A stretch of 64,000 nucleotides of DNA. Origin: Mangifera indica (lineage: Eukaryota; Streptophyta; Magnoliopsida; Sapindales; Anacardiaceae). Below the pieces are notes generated by a model. That model did no database searches, had not been told where the DNA came from, and saw nothing but the letters and a program-made list of their open reading frames with translations. The position numbers and the translations under genes are program-made. Where the stretch lies: NCBI RefSeq assembly GCF_011075055.1, contig NC_058151.1, forward strand, positions 5,474,251 to 5,538,250, in the 5' to 3' direction. The number at the start of each line of letters is the position of its first letter. The stretch's first letter is position 1. Shown here one piece after another: positions 39,427 through 51,262 of this stretch.

Positions 39427-39850
39427 AACACACATACATGTGAATATATAAATATATATATATATATTTAAAATGAAAAATATCTCAAAACAGGGTTAAA
39501 AGACATAAATGCCCCTAAAACATACATGAGGGTATTACAAATAGCCTTTATATTAAGCCTATATTGTATATTTTGAAATTAATTTGATGCACGAGATATA
39601 TATAAATGCATGAGAACATAATATGATGTTTGATAAAGAGTGAAAAGAATAAAAGAAAATAATGAATGGGCATATTTCATATTATGGTAATACATGCATA
39701 CATGAGGAATCATAGCATATGCATGATTTCAGAAAAATAAATTCTAAGTTATGCATGTTTTCAGAAAATGGAAAACAAGTGTTTTTGGTTTTATAATGAC
39801 TCATATGATACAAGAAAGTAGAAAGCATGCTTAAAATCCTTACATGCAAG

Positions 39851-39980
39851 CTGTACAGTATGGACAACAAAGAAAGATATTAGCTGTACTGTGTGGACAA
39901 CAAAGAAAAATATTAGTTGTACTGTATGGACAACAAAGAAAGATGTTAGTTGTACTGTTTGCACAACAAAGAAAAAAATA
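39851..39980. repeat. 33-bp minisatellite, four units
   Basis: Units start at 39,851, 39,884, 39,917 and 39,950. Each follows the pattern 'ctgtactgtatggacaaca' plus 'aagaaagatattag'. It lies in the right-hand part of the outer solo LTR. The antisense frame through it gives an 11-residue Cys-rich repeat, which has no coding support. Confidence 0.9.
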
Positions 39981-40809
39981 GAGAAATATACGTGTAAGAG
40001 AGGATTGTACCTTGTATGGGGACTGCGAGTATTGTCCTATATAGTCTAGACTGGTCAATGAAAATATTTGAAAAAAAAAAGAATTAGCAAATATTTTATG
40101 AAAGTCATTTGCATTAGAATCATGCATGCAAGTCTATATGGCTGACAAAGAGTTGAAAAAGATGTACGATAAGAAAATAGAAAAGTTATGACACTCATAC
40201 ATACATAAATCATAACAAGTGAATCATATTTATATAGTAAGGAAATAAATAAAAAGGTGAAAGAAAAGAATTATGATATGTGTTTAATGTGTGTTTCATG
40301 TCAATTATTTTGTATGTGAATAGCCCAAACACGCTGAGTATGGGAGAGATTATTACTAGTATGAAATGTTTTGAGTATTGAGTATGATTTTCTTACTGAG
40401 CCGTGGTCGCTCACTCCGTTTAATTTAATATTTTACAGGTAAAAAGTTGTAGCAAAGGTTCCCGGGAAGCACTAGTAAGACATGGGGCTAAGGGAGGAAG
40501 GCACCATATTTTTGTTGATTTATATGTTTTTGATGTATATGTGAATATATGCATATATATATACTTGATATAAATATTTGTGGATATGTATATATTTTGT
40601 TTCCTATATGTATATATGTGATTGTGTATATATATCTATATATGTGTATATATATGGCTAGTCAGTGAAATTGGTTATAAAGTTTATGTTGGTGGTAATT
40701 TTATGATGGTTATTATTAAGTATTTATTTTGTTAATTGTGATTACGTTAATGAAAATCCAGTCGGTTGGTAGGACTGGTTTGTGTGAATTGCTAATTATG
40801 AGTGTTACA

Positions 40810-42002
40810 GGGCATAATAATAAAAAAAAAAATTTCCCCAAACCCTTTAAAATAGGGGAACTCTTGCCATTTTTCTGTAACACACATATTGGTTAGGAGA
40901 GGTTACAATTTATAGGGAGTTGTAACATAAAGGAACAAGTAAAGTTAGTTATTAGATTGAAAGTAGGATTGAGGATTCAGTCAACTTTTCTAGATAAAAT
41001 TTGTGTAGTATAACTAACAAATTGGTGGTATGTGCAAATAAGGCAAAATGTTTTTGAAGGTACTGAGGTAAAATTTACTTTGATTGATGATATGTTGAGG
41101 TTCCGTGATCGGATTTATATTCTTGATGATATTGATTAGAGGACTAAAATCCTCACATATGTTTATAGTTCTCTTTACACAACCCATCATAGAAGTGTAA
41201 GATATATTAAAACCTAAGGAGGTCATTTTGGTAGTCTAGCATATAAAATGATGTTCTTGATTTTATTGCTAAGTGTTTGATGTGTTAGTTGGTCAAGGCT
41301 GAGCATCAATGACCATCTAGATTATTACAGCCTCTAAGCATTCCTAAATGGAAATGGGATCATATTTCTATGGACTTTATAGTTGGATTGTCGAGAGTTA
41401 TAAGTGGATTTAATAGATTATGGTTATTGTAGACTATTTAACCAAGTTGGCTCATTTCATCCATATTAAAGATAATACTAGTATTAATCAGTTAGATCAA
41501 ATGTATATTCATCAGATTATGAGATTGCATGGTGTGCGTAAGATAATAGTGTTACACAGAGACATGAGATTTGTTTCAACATTCTAACAGAGTTTGTAGA
41601 GTTATATGGGTACAAGGTTAGCATTCAATACTACTTATCATCCTCAAACTGATGTGTTATGTATCAAAAAGTGAGTTAGATCAATATATTGCCACTGATG
41701 AAGATTACATATAATAATTGTTATCAAATGACCATCCAAATGGCTCCATATAAGGCATTTTATAGGAGAAATTGCTTATAACCTATTCGTTGGGATGAGA
41801 TAGGAAAACGGGATGCACTTACATAGACTTTGAGACCAAAGATGACCCAAAAATGATTAACGATGCAAGATTGATTAGAGAGAGAATGAAACATGTCTAG
41901 GATCACCAAAAGAGTTATAAAGATAAAATGGGGTGATACTTAGAATTTGATGAGGGTGATATGGCTTTTGTAAAAGTAGCCTTCTACTAGAATTTTGGAT
42001 AA
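40810..42002 (+). pseudogene. Ty3/gypsy integrase, degraded
   Basis: Third coding block of the gypsy host. It has an H2C2-region echo ('THHRSVRYIKT', near 41,185), 'KAEHQ' at about 41,300, then 'LLQPLSIPKWKWDHISMDFIVGLSRVISGFNRLWLL', the signature entry of the integrase core (41,320-41,430). The centre is frame-shifted ('HPQTD' region: 'YYLSSSN'). 'LEFDEGDMAFVKVAFY' near 41,945 is the start of the C-terminal 'VGDxVFLK' domain. It ends abruptly at the 3' LTR, so the C-terminus is deleted. The first ~70 bp (40,810-40,880) are non-coding linker. Confidence 0.85.
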
Positions 42003-43970
42003 AGATTAGTTTTATGATGATTTCAGAAACTGCCAGTTTTTGGTAACAACATACACACATATGTGTGGCAAAGTAAGCGACCGTGTATTGTGTGTTTTAG
42101 TTTAAAAAAAAAAACTCCAAATGTTTTTGGCTAATGTTTTTCACCATTTGTTCCAGTCAATTAGAGAGAGACTTGAGAGTTTAAGTAAGCCTAAGAGTTA
42201 GAAGATAAACAAGAGTCAATAGAACCCACATTGCCATACGAAAATTTGCATATGGGCTTCGAAATAAAAGTACATACGGCGGTTATAAATTTCTTTGTAA
42301 TGATTATAAATTCAAAGGATTTTTTGTTGAACATTTGGATCAATTTAATGGTACAATTGTATGGCTTATGGTGATTTTATTGATAAGGATAATTAATGGC
42401 TTTTGTGTGTGATTTTCAATATAATGAATTAGTTTAATTATGCATGTTTAATGTATTATTTATGATTGAAGTGTATTTGTGTGATAGTTTGATGAAAACT
42501 ATTGATATTTAGAGGTTGAATGATTGCTAAAAGTATTGTGTTTGTAATAGCATGATCATGACAAAGAATTTTAGTAAAACGTTGATTTATTTATTGGATC
42601 AATTATGTGTTGTCATATTTGAGAAACTTGATGCTTTTGCATGTTGAGAGTGTTTTAGTAGTTTTGGGTAATATATGCTCACCTTAGGATGATCATACGA
42701 CTAAGAAATATGAATACATAATTGTTGGAATTGTTTTGGTGGTCAAAAAATGGTAGAGGAAAGGAAAACAAAATTCTAGAAAACACAGAACACGTTACAC
42801 ACCTGTGTATGTTTTCAAACACTACTATGTATATTTAACGGAGAATAGTCCTCGTGTTATGTTAGGCCATAAATGTGTTAATTGAGAAATTGATACACAT
42901 CCATATGGTATGAGACACATGGTCATATACGCCACCCTAGATTGCATGTTTGTGTTAAAAATTTATATGGTCATGTAAGTAGTATTCATACACCCTCATT
43001 ATAATTAGGGAAAATGGAAAAGAAGGTTTAGGATGTCAGTAATGCTTATGCACAATGATGTTAACAACTATTTTATCCTTACGAGAAATGAATATGAGGA
43101 AAACCAAGGATAAGGCCTCAACAAAGGCAATATAAGATGAGCATTGTTATGGGTGTGTCTAATTATGTGGATAACGACATGAACCCAGACTAAAATGATT
43201 TCAAGTCAAAAATTGAAACGATGTGTTATTTTACTCTTACTAACAAGTTGTATGTAGTGTGTTTATTCCACTAAGCTTAGTGCAACATGGACTTGTCATT
43301 AAGCTACGTGCAGTGTGACTCATCACTAGGCGATATACAATGTGACTTATCACCAAGCTGAGTGTAGTGTAATTTATCACTAAGCTACATGCAAAGTGAT
43401 TATGCCACAAGCTATATGTACTATGGTTGTGAAAGCATCGAGGCTAGTTGGTATGACCTTGGCTTAAAGCCTAACTGACATGTGTATAGGGTACAGTATA
43501 TTGGTAACATATAGGATGTCATATGCTTTCACTAGGCAATTAGGGCACTGATATACATTGTTTGGTACTAGTTATTAGGAATTGTGTAAACATTAATGTT
43601 TGGGGCATAAGGTGTCACGATATTTGGATGGATATCTAAGGTGCTAGTGTAACATCCAAAACACCACAACTAGATAGGATACAAAGTGATTTGACTTATA
43701 TTTTTGTTTTTTATCTATATGCATGGGATTAAGTGGTCACCTGCTTACTGAGTACATTTAACTAATCGTGTTCCTTTATGATTTTATAGATAGGATCATT
43801 GAATGGTAGGATTATAATAAAACAAGAAATTCAACTCGAAACATTATATGGATAGAGAACGTTTTAGTAATTTTCCTTTGTCGACATGTAATTTAGTGCA
43901 TTTGTGTTAGACTTATTTAGTAATTGTTTTTACATTAAGTTTTCCTTCAGACATTAGCTTTAAATCGTTA
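42003..43970 (+). repeat. 3' LTR of the large Ty3/gypsy host element (partial)
   Basis: Aligns with 15,717-17,575 in the same orientation throughout. Its first ~200 bp are missing relative to the 5' LTR, and the last ~180 bp are replaced by R1 sequence. The degenerate 'agctaNgtgcagtgtgactcatcac' array is present at about 43,265-43,420. The LTR pair brackets gag, protease, RT, RNase H and integrase in the correct order, which supports a single host element spanning 15.5-44 kb. Confidence 0.75.
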
Positions 43971-43984
43971 AGGTAAGTACCCTA

Positions 43985-44560
43985 GAATCAATAGAATTTG
44001 ACATTTGTGGATGTAATTTTATATTAATAATTAATAAATAATTTATTGTTATTCAACTCATATGTTGTCTATTTATATGATTGTGCGAATAACATGTCTT
44101 TAGAATAATAGAACTATGATGAAGAGATTAGATGACTAATCATAGAAACCTTATGTACATTTTTAGTGGTTATTCAAGAAATGTTCATGATCCTATCATT
44201 ACAATGAATGAGGGCACATGTAATGATAATTGGATTATCAAAATGTTGAGCAACCCCATTAAAAGTCATAATAGTTCTCACATATCAAAGTTATTATAGA
44301 CAGTTTAAGCAACAAATAGGTGCACATTATAAATGCGTTCATCATACTAACCTGACTAGAGGATATAAATATGGATAGTTGTTTCAGTATCTATGGAATA
44401 AAGCCTTTGAACACCACATGTGCATGTAATCTTTTGACTTAAGGTTATTAGACTATCGCATATAAAGATCAGTATAGTTTGATATCATCTAACATATCGG
44501 TGTAGTTGAGGTAACTATAAAAGTAATAATCGACTTTCTCATGCTCTTTCATCATCTCTA
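43985..44560 (+). repeat. Dispersed repeat R1, copy D
   Basis: Aligns with R1 copies A-C: 'gaactatgatgaagagattagatgact', 'aatagttctcacatatcaaag', 'gttattagactatc' and 'agatcagtatagtttgat'. It follows the 3' LTR directly and precedes the internal end of a minus-strand gypsy element. Confidence 0.6.
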
Positions 44561-44841
44561 TGAAAATCTCTCACACATCATGTGCACTAAGTCCTCTCCT
44601 AGGGTACTTGGGGAGCTGTTCTTTCACTTTGGCTCTTCTGAAAGGGATCTACTAGTGTTCGGCTAATAGGTCTTGAAAATGAACACATCAGTCCCATAAA
44701 ACTCAACAGGTATAAGTAAAAACTTAACTTATAGTGATCAACTGCAAGGGTGGTCAATGTGGTTAGAGGGTATTTTATCTTTGTTTTACTTAGACTACTC
44801 CATTTTGTTTTAGAAAACATCTTTTGAGTTACCAAAATTAA
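44561..44841 (-). other. Leader of a minus-strand Ty3/gypsy element
   Basis: On the minus strand this follows the primer-binding site. A short frame after an ATG ('MFSKTKWSSLSKTK') has no recognised domain. The rest of the element is absent; R1 follows. Confidence 0.45.
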
Positions 44842-44853
44842 GCTCTGATACCA
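44842..44853 (-). other. Primer-binding site, minus strand
   Basis: GCTCTGATACCA is the exact reverse complement of TGGTATCAGAGC, three bases from the LTR that starts at 44,857. Confidence 0.9.
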
Positions 44854-44856
44854 ACT

Positions 44857-46330
44857 TGTAACATCCCTCCTCAAAATTACTACTCTGTGAAGGAGAAATA
44901 TTACGAATTAATATCCAGAGTGTCTATTTAAAAAAAAAAACTACTTTGAACTAAACTCATTACTGAAAGTATTTAGAAATTATTCTAAGAAAACTGAAAA
45001 TTTGAAAGTGAACAAAAGATGTATATATTTCATATAAAAACTCAACTGAAAGCATTTGTAAATATGGAGTAATCATATAGAACTGTATAATCATCTCAAA
45101 AAGGTCAAAAGTCAACAAGAACATGCACTGTATGCATGTAACATAAACCAGAGATAATATGCTCTAATCGGATCTATCTTCGCTGACCTGACCTTGCCTC
45201 TTAGCTACCACGATCACTTGTACTTGAAATCATAAAAGAAAAGGAAATTAGAGATAAGAACACTCAGTAAGGGGAAAGAATTAAGTAAACTATCTCATTT
45301 CTTGTTCTAACTCATTTTCAGGACTCAATCTCACATCATAACCTCCATAAAAAATCGAAGGGATAATCTAGTTCATTTTTTACTATTTGGGTCATACTTT
45401 GTCCTATCGAATGTCTATTTGACACTTTTGGGAAGCTGACTATAGAGATTTGACATTTTTCTAAGCTCGATCTTTCTTTTTTTCTCTCATTACACCATTT
45501 CTAAATCTGAATTGAGTTCTTCTACAAGCTTGCTCTATTGCAAATGGACCCTACTATGGGTCTATGTCCTATTATGGACGTGTCTTATTATGCATGTGCT
45601 TTGCTATGAGCGGTGTAGTGTAAAGTGGCCCCTCATAGTTCATAGCAAGCATGCGTGCATTATATTTTACTAATCTTGCTTTCATATAAAACTATCCACA
45701 ATCCATTAGACTATACTCTTGGGACGACCCTTGAATCTTGAGCCCCAAATTACTTTTCTTGCTCTTCTTTCTTTTCTTTTTCCCTTTTCTTTTTCTCCTC
45801 CTTTTTTTTCTTTCCAAAACTGTAAATCACTGTTCACGGGACTACTCACTTAATAGAGTAGTCTTTTTCGTCATGCAATTTAATAGTTTAAACGGTCTCT
45901 AATTCATACAAGCTATATATCATTGAAAAGAGGATTCAAAGAGCTTTCCAACAAGCTATAATAGTACTCATGATTCATCAAATAAGGCAGTCAAAACATG
46001 GGATGAAGTCAGTGGCAAAAAACTGTATTAACTATTTATTTGGTAAGGCAGTTTTTTTTGTTCATGCAATTTAATAGTCCAAATGGTCTCTAATTCATAC
46101 AAGCTATATATCATTGAAAAGAGGATTCAACGAGCTTTCCAAAATTCTATAATAGCACTAATGATTCATCATATAAGGTAACCAAAACATGGGATGAATT
46201 CAGTGGCAAAAAACTGTATTCACTGTTTATTTGGTATGACAGTTTTTTTTGTTCATGCAATTTAACAGTCTAAATGCTCTCTAATTCATACAAGCTATAT
46301 ATCATTGAAAAAAGGATTGAAATATTCTCC
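44857..46330 (-). repeat. 5' LTR of a minus-strand Ty3/gypsy element, truncated
   Basis: Begins TGTAACATCCCTCCTC and aligns with 37,258-38,800 in order ('agtgtctattt', 'ctcattactgaaagtatttagaaatt', 'aacactcagtaaggggaaagaattaagtaaact'). Contains three ~191-bp tandem units starting at 45,871, 46,062 and 46,253, the last cut off near 46,330. Compared with the 2.28-kb solo LTR, about 0.8 kb of its outer end is missing. Confidence 0.82.
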
Positions 46331-46928
46331 ACGCTTTACAGTAGAAGATGGAATGGTTTGGAGTAATCATTTCACCCTCAATTTTATTGGATTTGTATAA
46401 GGGGTGAGTACAAGCAGACCCTTTTGGATGACCTAACCGTGTGCAGTACAAACCAACTGCAAGTACATACAACTATTAATTTATTATTTAATCTTGAGTA
46501 ACAATAACAAATTAACCAATTAATGTTATATTATCCATGTATGCCAGAGGAGGATTGATTGGAAAATTCTTTATCGTAGTCAAGTCAACCATGCGTACCC
46601 CCTTGATAGACTACAAAATAATGATTTTGAAATTATTAATGATCAGTATATATGAATATTTATATACTAATTATAATGGATATACCTCATCTTGGTTTGC
46701 ATCGGAAACATGTAAGTCCTCCTCTTGTGAACTAATATTCATTACTCTTTTGTTAGAGCTAGGGATATTAACAAATAACCATAATTGCCCATCTTGAAAA
46801 TGAGACAAAAAAAAATTTAGATAAACATAATAATTTGAAAGACAAATTGATCAATGACATTTCATCAAAAAAACACACTATCTCTATGGTCGAGGAAAGA
46901 CAAATTGTTGGAGCTAGGGACATGAAGG
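46331..46928. other. Unassigned flank of the DUF1985-like relic
   Basis: No convincing frame. Could hold downstream sequence of the minus-strand relic at 46,929-48,151 or the end of the transposon that carried it. Confidence 0.35.
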
Positions 46929-48151
46929 TTACTTCATAACAGGAGGCTGAATAGACTTCTCAAGTGTCGTAGAAGTACCAATTGGTATATCTGAAGGTGA
47001 CATTACTGGAGAAACCCTATCTCTTGTCGAGGGAGGCATCGAAGACGATGAGGAGGAATGCAAATCCGACATACATGTGTACTCACAAATGTTCGCATAC
47101 CATGGTCTAGCTTTTTCAATCGGAGACGGACGAAGCAGGAATTTGACATCATCTTATTCATTAAGATATATAATTCAACATAATTGTAATATGCAATGAA
47201 TCAATTAACTTAATGATTAACGATTACATATCTGATCACCGGTGAAAATAGTGCCTATATGACTCCAAGTACAAACATCCCGAGTAGGTCGCCTAAACAT
47301 CCGTGGAGACGCATGAATATCAATCATATCAACCTAACCATACAGGGTGTTCAGCGTCTCATATATCCAATACTGTAATATAACTATTAATGATTAAAAA
47401 AATCAACTCGTATTTTTGCTAATTAATATATATAATCAATAAATATAAACTTACCTGAAATGCAAAAGGAAATCTGTAAAGGTTATATTTACACATTTCA
47501 GACATTTATCTAGAACAAACTTTGTCACTCGCCTACGACATCAATTCATACATTTGCTACACTGTAATGCCCTAAAGGTAGGAATTAAACCCATCCAGAT
47601 GATCAATCAACTGTAAGTATTCGATAGATACTTTCTTTCATCGATTATTCTCTAATAACACCATATGTAGACAATACAGTAAGACCATCTTGATGGCATC
47701 AATATCATCATCTCCCTCATGGCCTAGCCAAAAAAACACACTCGATGTCATGATACTACACCTTTGGATAGCCTCGAAAGTAGGTATCTCTGATCCTATG
47801 TTTGGATGAGCGAGAAATATATAAGGAAAGTGCAGTGAGTTGACTAAATGATAGCCTTGTCATCAAGGAAAACTTGAACGGGCTAAATCTCACGTCAACC
47901 TTGTTAACCCTAAAACATAACTCATATCTGACAGAGGGCCTATCATAGGAGAAATGCATATACTAACACTTTAAAAAATTTGATATTGGGTAGATGAAGG
48001 AGATGCTTGAAACATGTCCTTTCAAATAGTCGAAACTGATTTGGGGTCAGTGTTGATCTAATCTTGGACATGGGGATGTGTTATACACGACATATAACCT
48101 CTGCTCAGAAGTATCCTGACTTGTCGGGAATTCATAGCTCGCCTTCGACAT
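46929..48151 (-). pseudogene. DUF1985-like transposon-associated gene, relic
   Basis: Read on the minus strand from an ATG at 48,151 ('MSKASYEFPTSQDTSEQRLY'). The main block at 47,959-47,756 is 'RYELCFRVNKVDVRFSPFKFSLMTRLSF', which follows the DUF1985 pattern (aliphatic-CFRV-x-x-x-VRF-x-x-x-EFALITGL). Next come 'GHEGDDDIDAIKMVLLY' and 'LLENN' (47,720-47,640), then 'YWIYETLNTLYG' and 'IHASPRMFRRPTRD' (47,375-47,280), and a Ser/Pro-rich end stopping at TAA 46,929-46,931. DUF1985 proteins are carried, often with Ulp1-like protease domains, by plant Mutator-like and CACTA transposons. No protease domain is visible. Frames are broken and exon limits uncertain, so this is most likely a dead fragment. 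Confidence 0.5.
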
Positions 48152-48289
48152 GTTTCCTTTTATGAGAAGTATCATACAAAAAATTTTGAAAATTGATAAG
48201 AATTTCATATAAAACAGATATATAAACAAATGTGGAAATGACAAATAAAAAAACATAGAAAGATAAAAAATGGAAAAACAATCAAAACA

Positions 48290-49760
48290 TAAATAAAATT
48301 TGAAATCTACACGTTGAAATACCCTAGAATATCAACAATCAAAAAATGATTCAAAAATTCGAAAAGTACGGGTCTATACTTTTTAGAAATGACAAAAATC
48401 TGAAAAATAAAACTGAAATTTGAATTCTATACTTGAAATCCTCTAAAATATCAATAATCCAAAAATCACTCAGAAATTTAAAGAATACGAATCGATATAT
48501 CTTAAAATGGTGAACATTGAAAAAATGGAAATGAAATTCAAATTCTATATGTCGAAATTCAAATTCAAATTCTATAACTCAAATGGTGAAAATAAAAAAA
48601 AAGTGGAACTAAAATTCGAATTCTATACGCTGAAATACCTTAGAATGACAAAAATAAAAAAATCCTTCGAAAATATGAAAAATATAAGTCAATATATCCT
48701 AAAATGGCAAAATTCGAAAAAAAATTGAAATTTGAATTCTATGTGTTGAAATACCCTAAAATGTCAACAATTGAAAAATCACTCGAAAATATAAAAATAC
48801 AAGTTTATATATTTTAAAATGGTAAAATTCAAAAAAACAAAACTGAAATTAGAATTCTATGCATTGAAATACCCTAAAATATCAATAATCAAGAAATCGC
48901 TCAAAAATCTGAAAAATATGAGCCAATATATTCTAAAATGGTGAAAAATAAAAAAACGAAACTAAAATTCGAATTCTATACGTTTAAATACTCTAAAATG
49001 TTAATAATCAAGAAATCAATCGAAAATCTAAAAAATACGAGTCGACTTATCCTAAAATGGCGAAAATCAAAAAAATGAAACTGAAATTCGAATTCTGTAC
49101 GTTGAAATACCCTAAAATGTTAACAATCGACAAATCGTTCGAAAATCTAAAAATATAAGTTAATATATCCTAAAATGAGAAAATTCGAAAAAACAGAACT
49201 AAAATTCGAATTTTATGCCTTAAAATACCCTAAAATATCAATAATCGAAAAATCATTCAGAAATATGAAAATATGAGTCAATATATCATAAAATGATGAA
49301 ATTCAAAAAAACGGAAATGAAATTCGAATTCTATACGTTGAAATACTCTAAAATGTCAACAATCGAAAAATCATTCAGAAATTTGAAAAATACAAGTCGA
49401 TATATCCTACAATGATGAAATTCAAAAAACCAAAACTGAGATTTGAATTCTATGTGTTGAAATTCCCTAGAATATCAACAATCGAGGAATCGCTTGAAAA
49501 TCTGAAAAATACGAGTCTATATATCTTAAAATGACGAAATTCCAAAAAACGAAATTAAATTTGGAATTTTATACGTTGAAATACCTTAGAATTTCAACAA
49601 TCAGGAAATCACTCAGAAATTTTAAAAATACAAGTCGATATATCCTAAAACAGAGAAAAAAGAAAAAATGTAACTAAAATTCGAAAACTAAACATTAAAA
49701 TACCCTAGAAATGAAAAAATCGAAATATCGATAAAAAATTTCGTCATTACATTGTAAAAT
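48290..49760. repeat. Tandem array, unit about 118 bp, roughly 12 copies
   Basis: The anchor 'cgaattctatacgttgaaa' (with variants) recurs at about 48,423, 48,541, 48,619, 48,735, 48,852, 48,972, 49,090, 49,208, 49,326, 49,445, 49,564 and 49,684. The spacing is 116-120 bp apart from one shortened unit of 78 bp. Each unit also contains 'taccctaaaatgtcaacaatcgaaaaatc' and 'atatatcctaaaatgg' type blocks. Units are degenerate. Frames within (48,507-48,728; 49,759-49,974) are Lys/Asn-rich artefacts. Confidence 0.92.
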
Positions 49761-51262
49761 GCGCCTAAAAAAACATAAAAATAAAAAACCGAATGTCAAA
49801 TTCAAAAACCACATATCGAAAACTCCTAAAATAGGAAAAACATATATGAAATTCGAAAACTACAAGTTGAAAAACCCTAGATGTGAAAAATATCAATTTA
49901 CCCCCTTAGAAAATTTCTATTGGAACAGGTCCAATATTTTTCTCTTGCCCCCTAGCAATTTTCTAATCTTTTAGAGCTCCTGCAGGTCTAAAAAAATCAA
50001 TTTCCCCCTAACCTACGATTTTCACTACATTAGCCCACAGTTTCATATAAAATTTCACAAAGACCCCCAGTGAACTACCCCCTCTTTCCTAGGTCCCTAA
50101 TATTTTGAAAAAGCTAACTTTCTCCCAACCCACGGGTGATCTCTCCTGCCCGTGGGAGAATTCATTCAGTTCGTGGGATTCACTGTTCTCTTAGACCCGA
50201 GCATTGGTAATTCTAACACATTTTTGGCCCAAAAATTGTCCTTTCTCCCTCTAATTTCAACATAAATCAAACCTACATATCCTATAACATAAAACCCCTC
50301 AAGAACAACCAATAATCAAAACATTTTATACATTATCCAAAATCAGAACACTAAAATTTCAAACCTCAAAATCTCCCTCAAATCTTAATAATTTTAATAA
50401 TAAATTGATTCAAACAAGAGTAGGGAAGATGTATCTTCTTTGTCATTTTTGGTTGCCCAAAAACATGAAATGTCGATGGAATTTTTTCATCCGTGGAAGC
50501 CCCGTGGGAAATGCGTGGGAGAGAATTTTTCTTTGATTTCAACAATGAAACGTGTGGAAAATTTGGGGGAAAATCAATAAAAGTTCTTGGTTTTTATATA
50601 GGCGTAATTTCATCATTTCACAAAACTAGGACATTTCCGTTTCTTCTTAGTAGTTTTGAATAATTTCGTTTAAATTCCTTAATTTTAGACATTTAATTTA
50701 ATTTTCCTATTTTATATCATAAAATCCCCATAATCTCATAAAATATTTTTCTTTAATTATTTTGTTATTTTAAAGCCATAGATATTTTTATTTAATTGTC
50801 ATGTTATTTTTAGAAACATAAAATATCATAAAATGTCATAATAATATTTGAAAATAAATCAAAACATTTTTAAAATTTATATTCTTAAAAAACCCGACTT
50901 AACCATGCCTACCCAGTTCCTACCCACGTTTACTTTTTCTTAAAAAAATCGCAATATTTTGTTTTTTACTGATTTGATCTCAAAACCAAGTATTTTTCCC
51001 TCTAATATAAATAAATCATTCATATGATTAAATTAATTACAAAACAACATCAAAAACTACATATTCTTACAATTACCTCATCACTACATAGAAATTTCAA
51101 AATTTAATCTCAAATCTTCAAATAATATAATAAAATGTTATTTACTTGGATTAAAATGGCTTTGATGTAGAATTTATTTGATTTTGAACTAATTTTTAGA
51201 TGAAAATATAAATGAAAATAAGCTTGAAAGGTTAAAAATGAGATCAAACTCGTATAAAATTA
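49761..51262. other. Intergenic, no gene recognised
   Basis: AT-rich, with a GC-richer patch near 50,110-50,180 containing 'cccgtgggag'-type short inverted segments, and another near 50,490-50,520. No coding frame or RNA gene recognised on either strand. Confidence 0.4.

Larger units (their letters stand above)
37258..39539 (-). repeat. Nested solo Ty3/gypsy LTR with AATAG duplication
   Basis: Begins TGTAACATCCCTC and ends GAGGGTATTACA (near-palindromic termini), flanked by AATAG on both sides (37,253-37,257 and 39,540-39,544). The first 1.55 kb align with 44,857-46,330, which carries a minus-strand primer-binding site at its left end; this sets the orientation as minus. It contains three tandem units of about 190 bp, a pyrimidine-rich tract and a CA microsatellite. 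No internal genes; the frame 39,230-39,427 is low-complexity. Confidence 0.85.
36310..40809 (+). repeat. Solo LTR-like insertion in gypsy pol, itself interrupted
   Basis: Begins TGTAACACCC and ends GAGTGTTACA, with perfect 8-bp terminal inverted repeats TGTAACAC / GTGTTACA. It separates RNase H (ends 36,280) from the integrase (resumes about 40,880) of the same gypsy host. Without the nested 37,258-39,539 element it is about 2.2 kb. A TATA box is at 36,606-36,612 (TATAAAA), and a 'cttactgag' landmark near 40,393 resembles other gypsy LTRs here. No target-site duplication is evident (gttta / gggca), so boundaries or the solo-LTR call could be off. Confidence 0.6.

Noticed and set aside
39230..39427. 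65-codon frame with a Phe/Ser-rich tail and Thr-His repeat
   Set aside because: It runs through a pyrimidine tract and the CA microsatellite inside a solo LTR.
48290..49760. CRISPR-like array
   Set aside because: The whole ~118-bp unit is repeated and degenerate, without unique spacers, and the DNA is plant nuclear.
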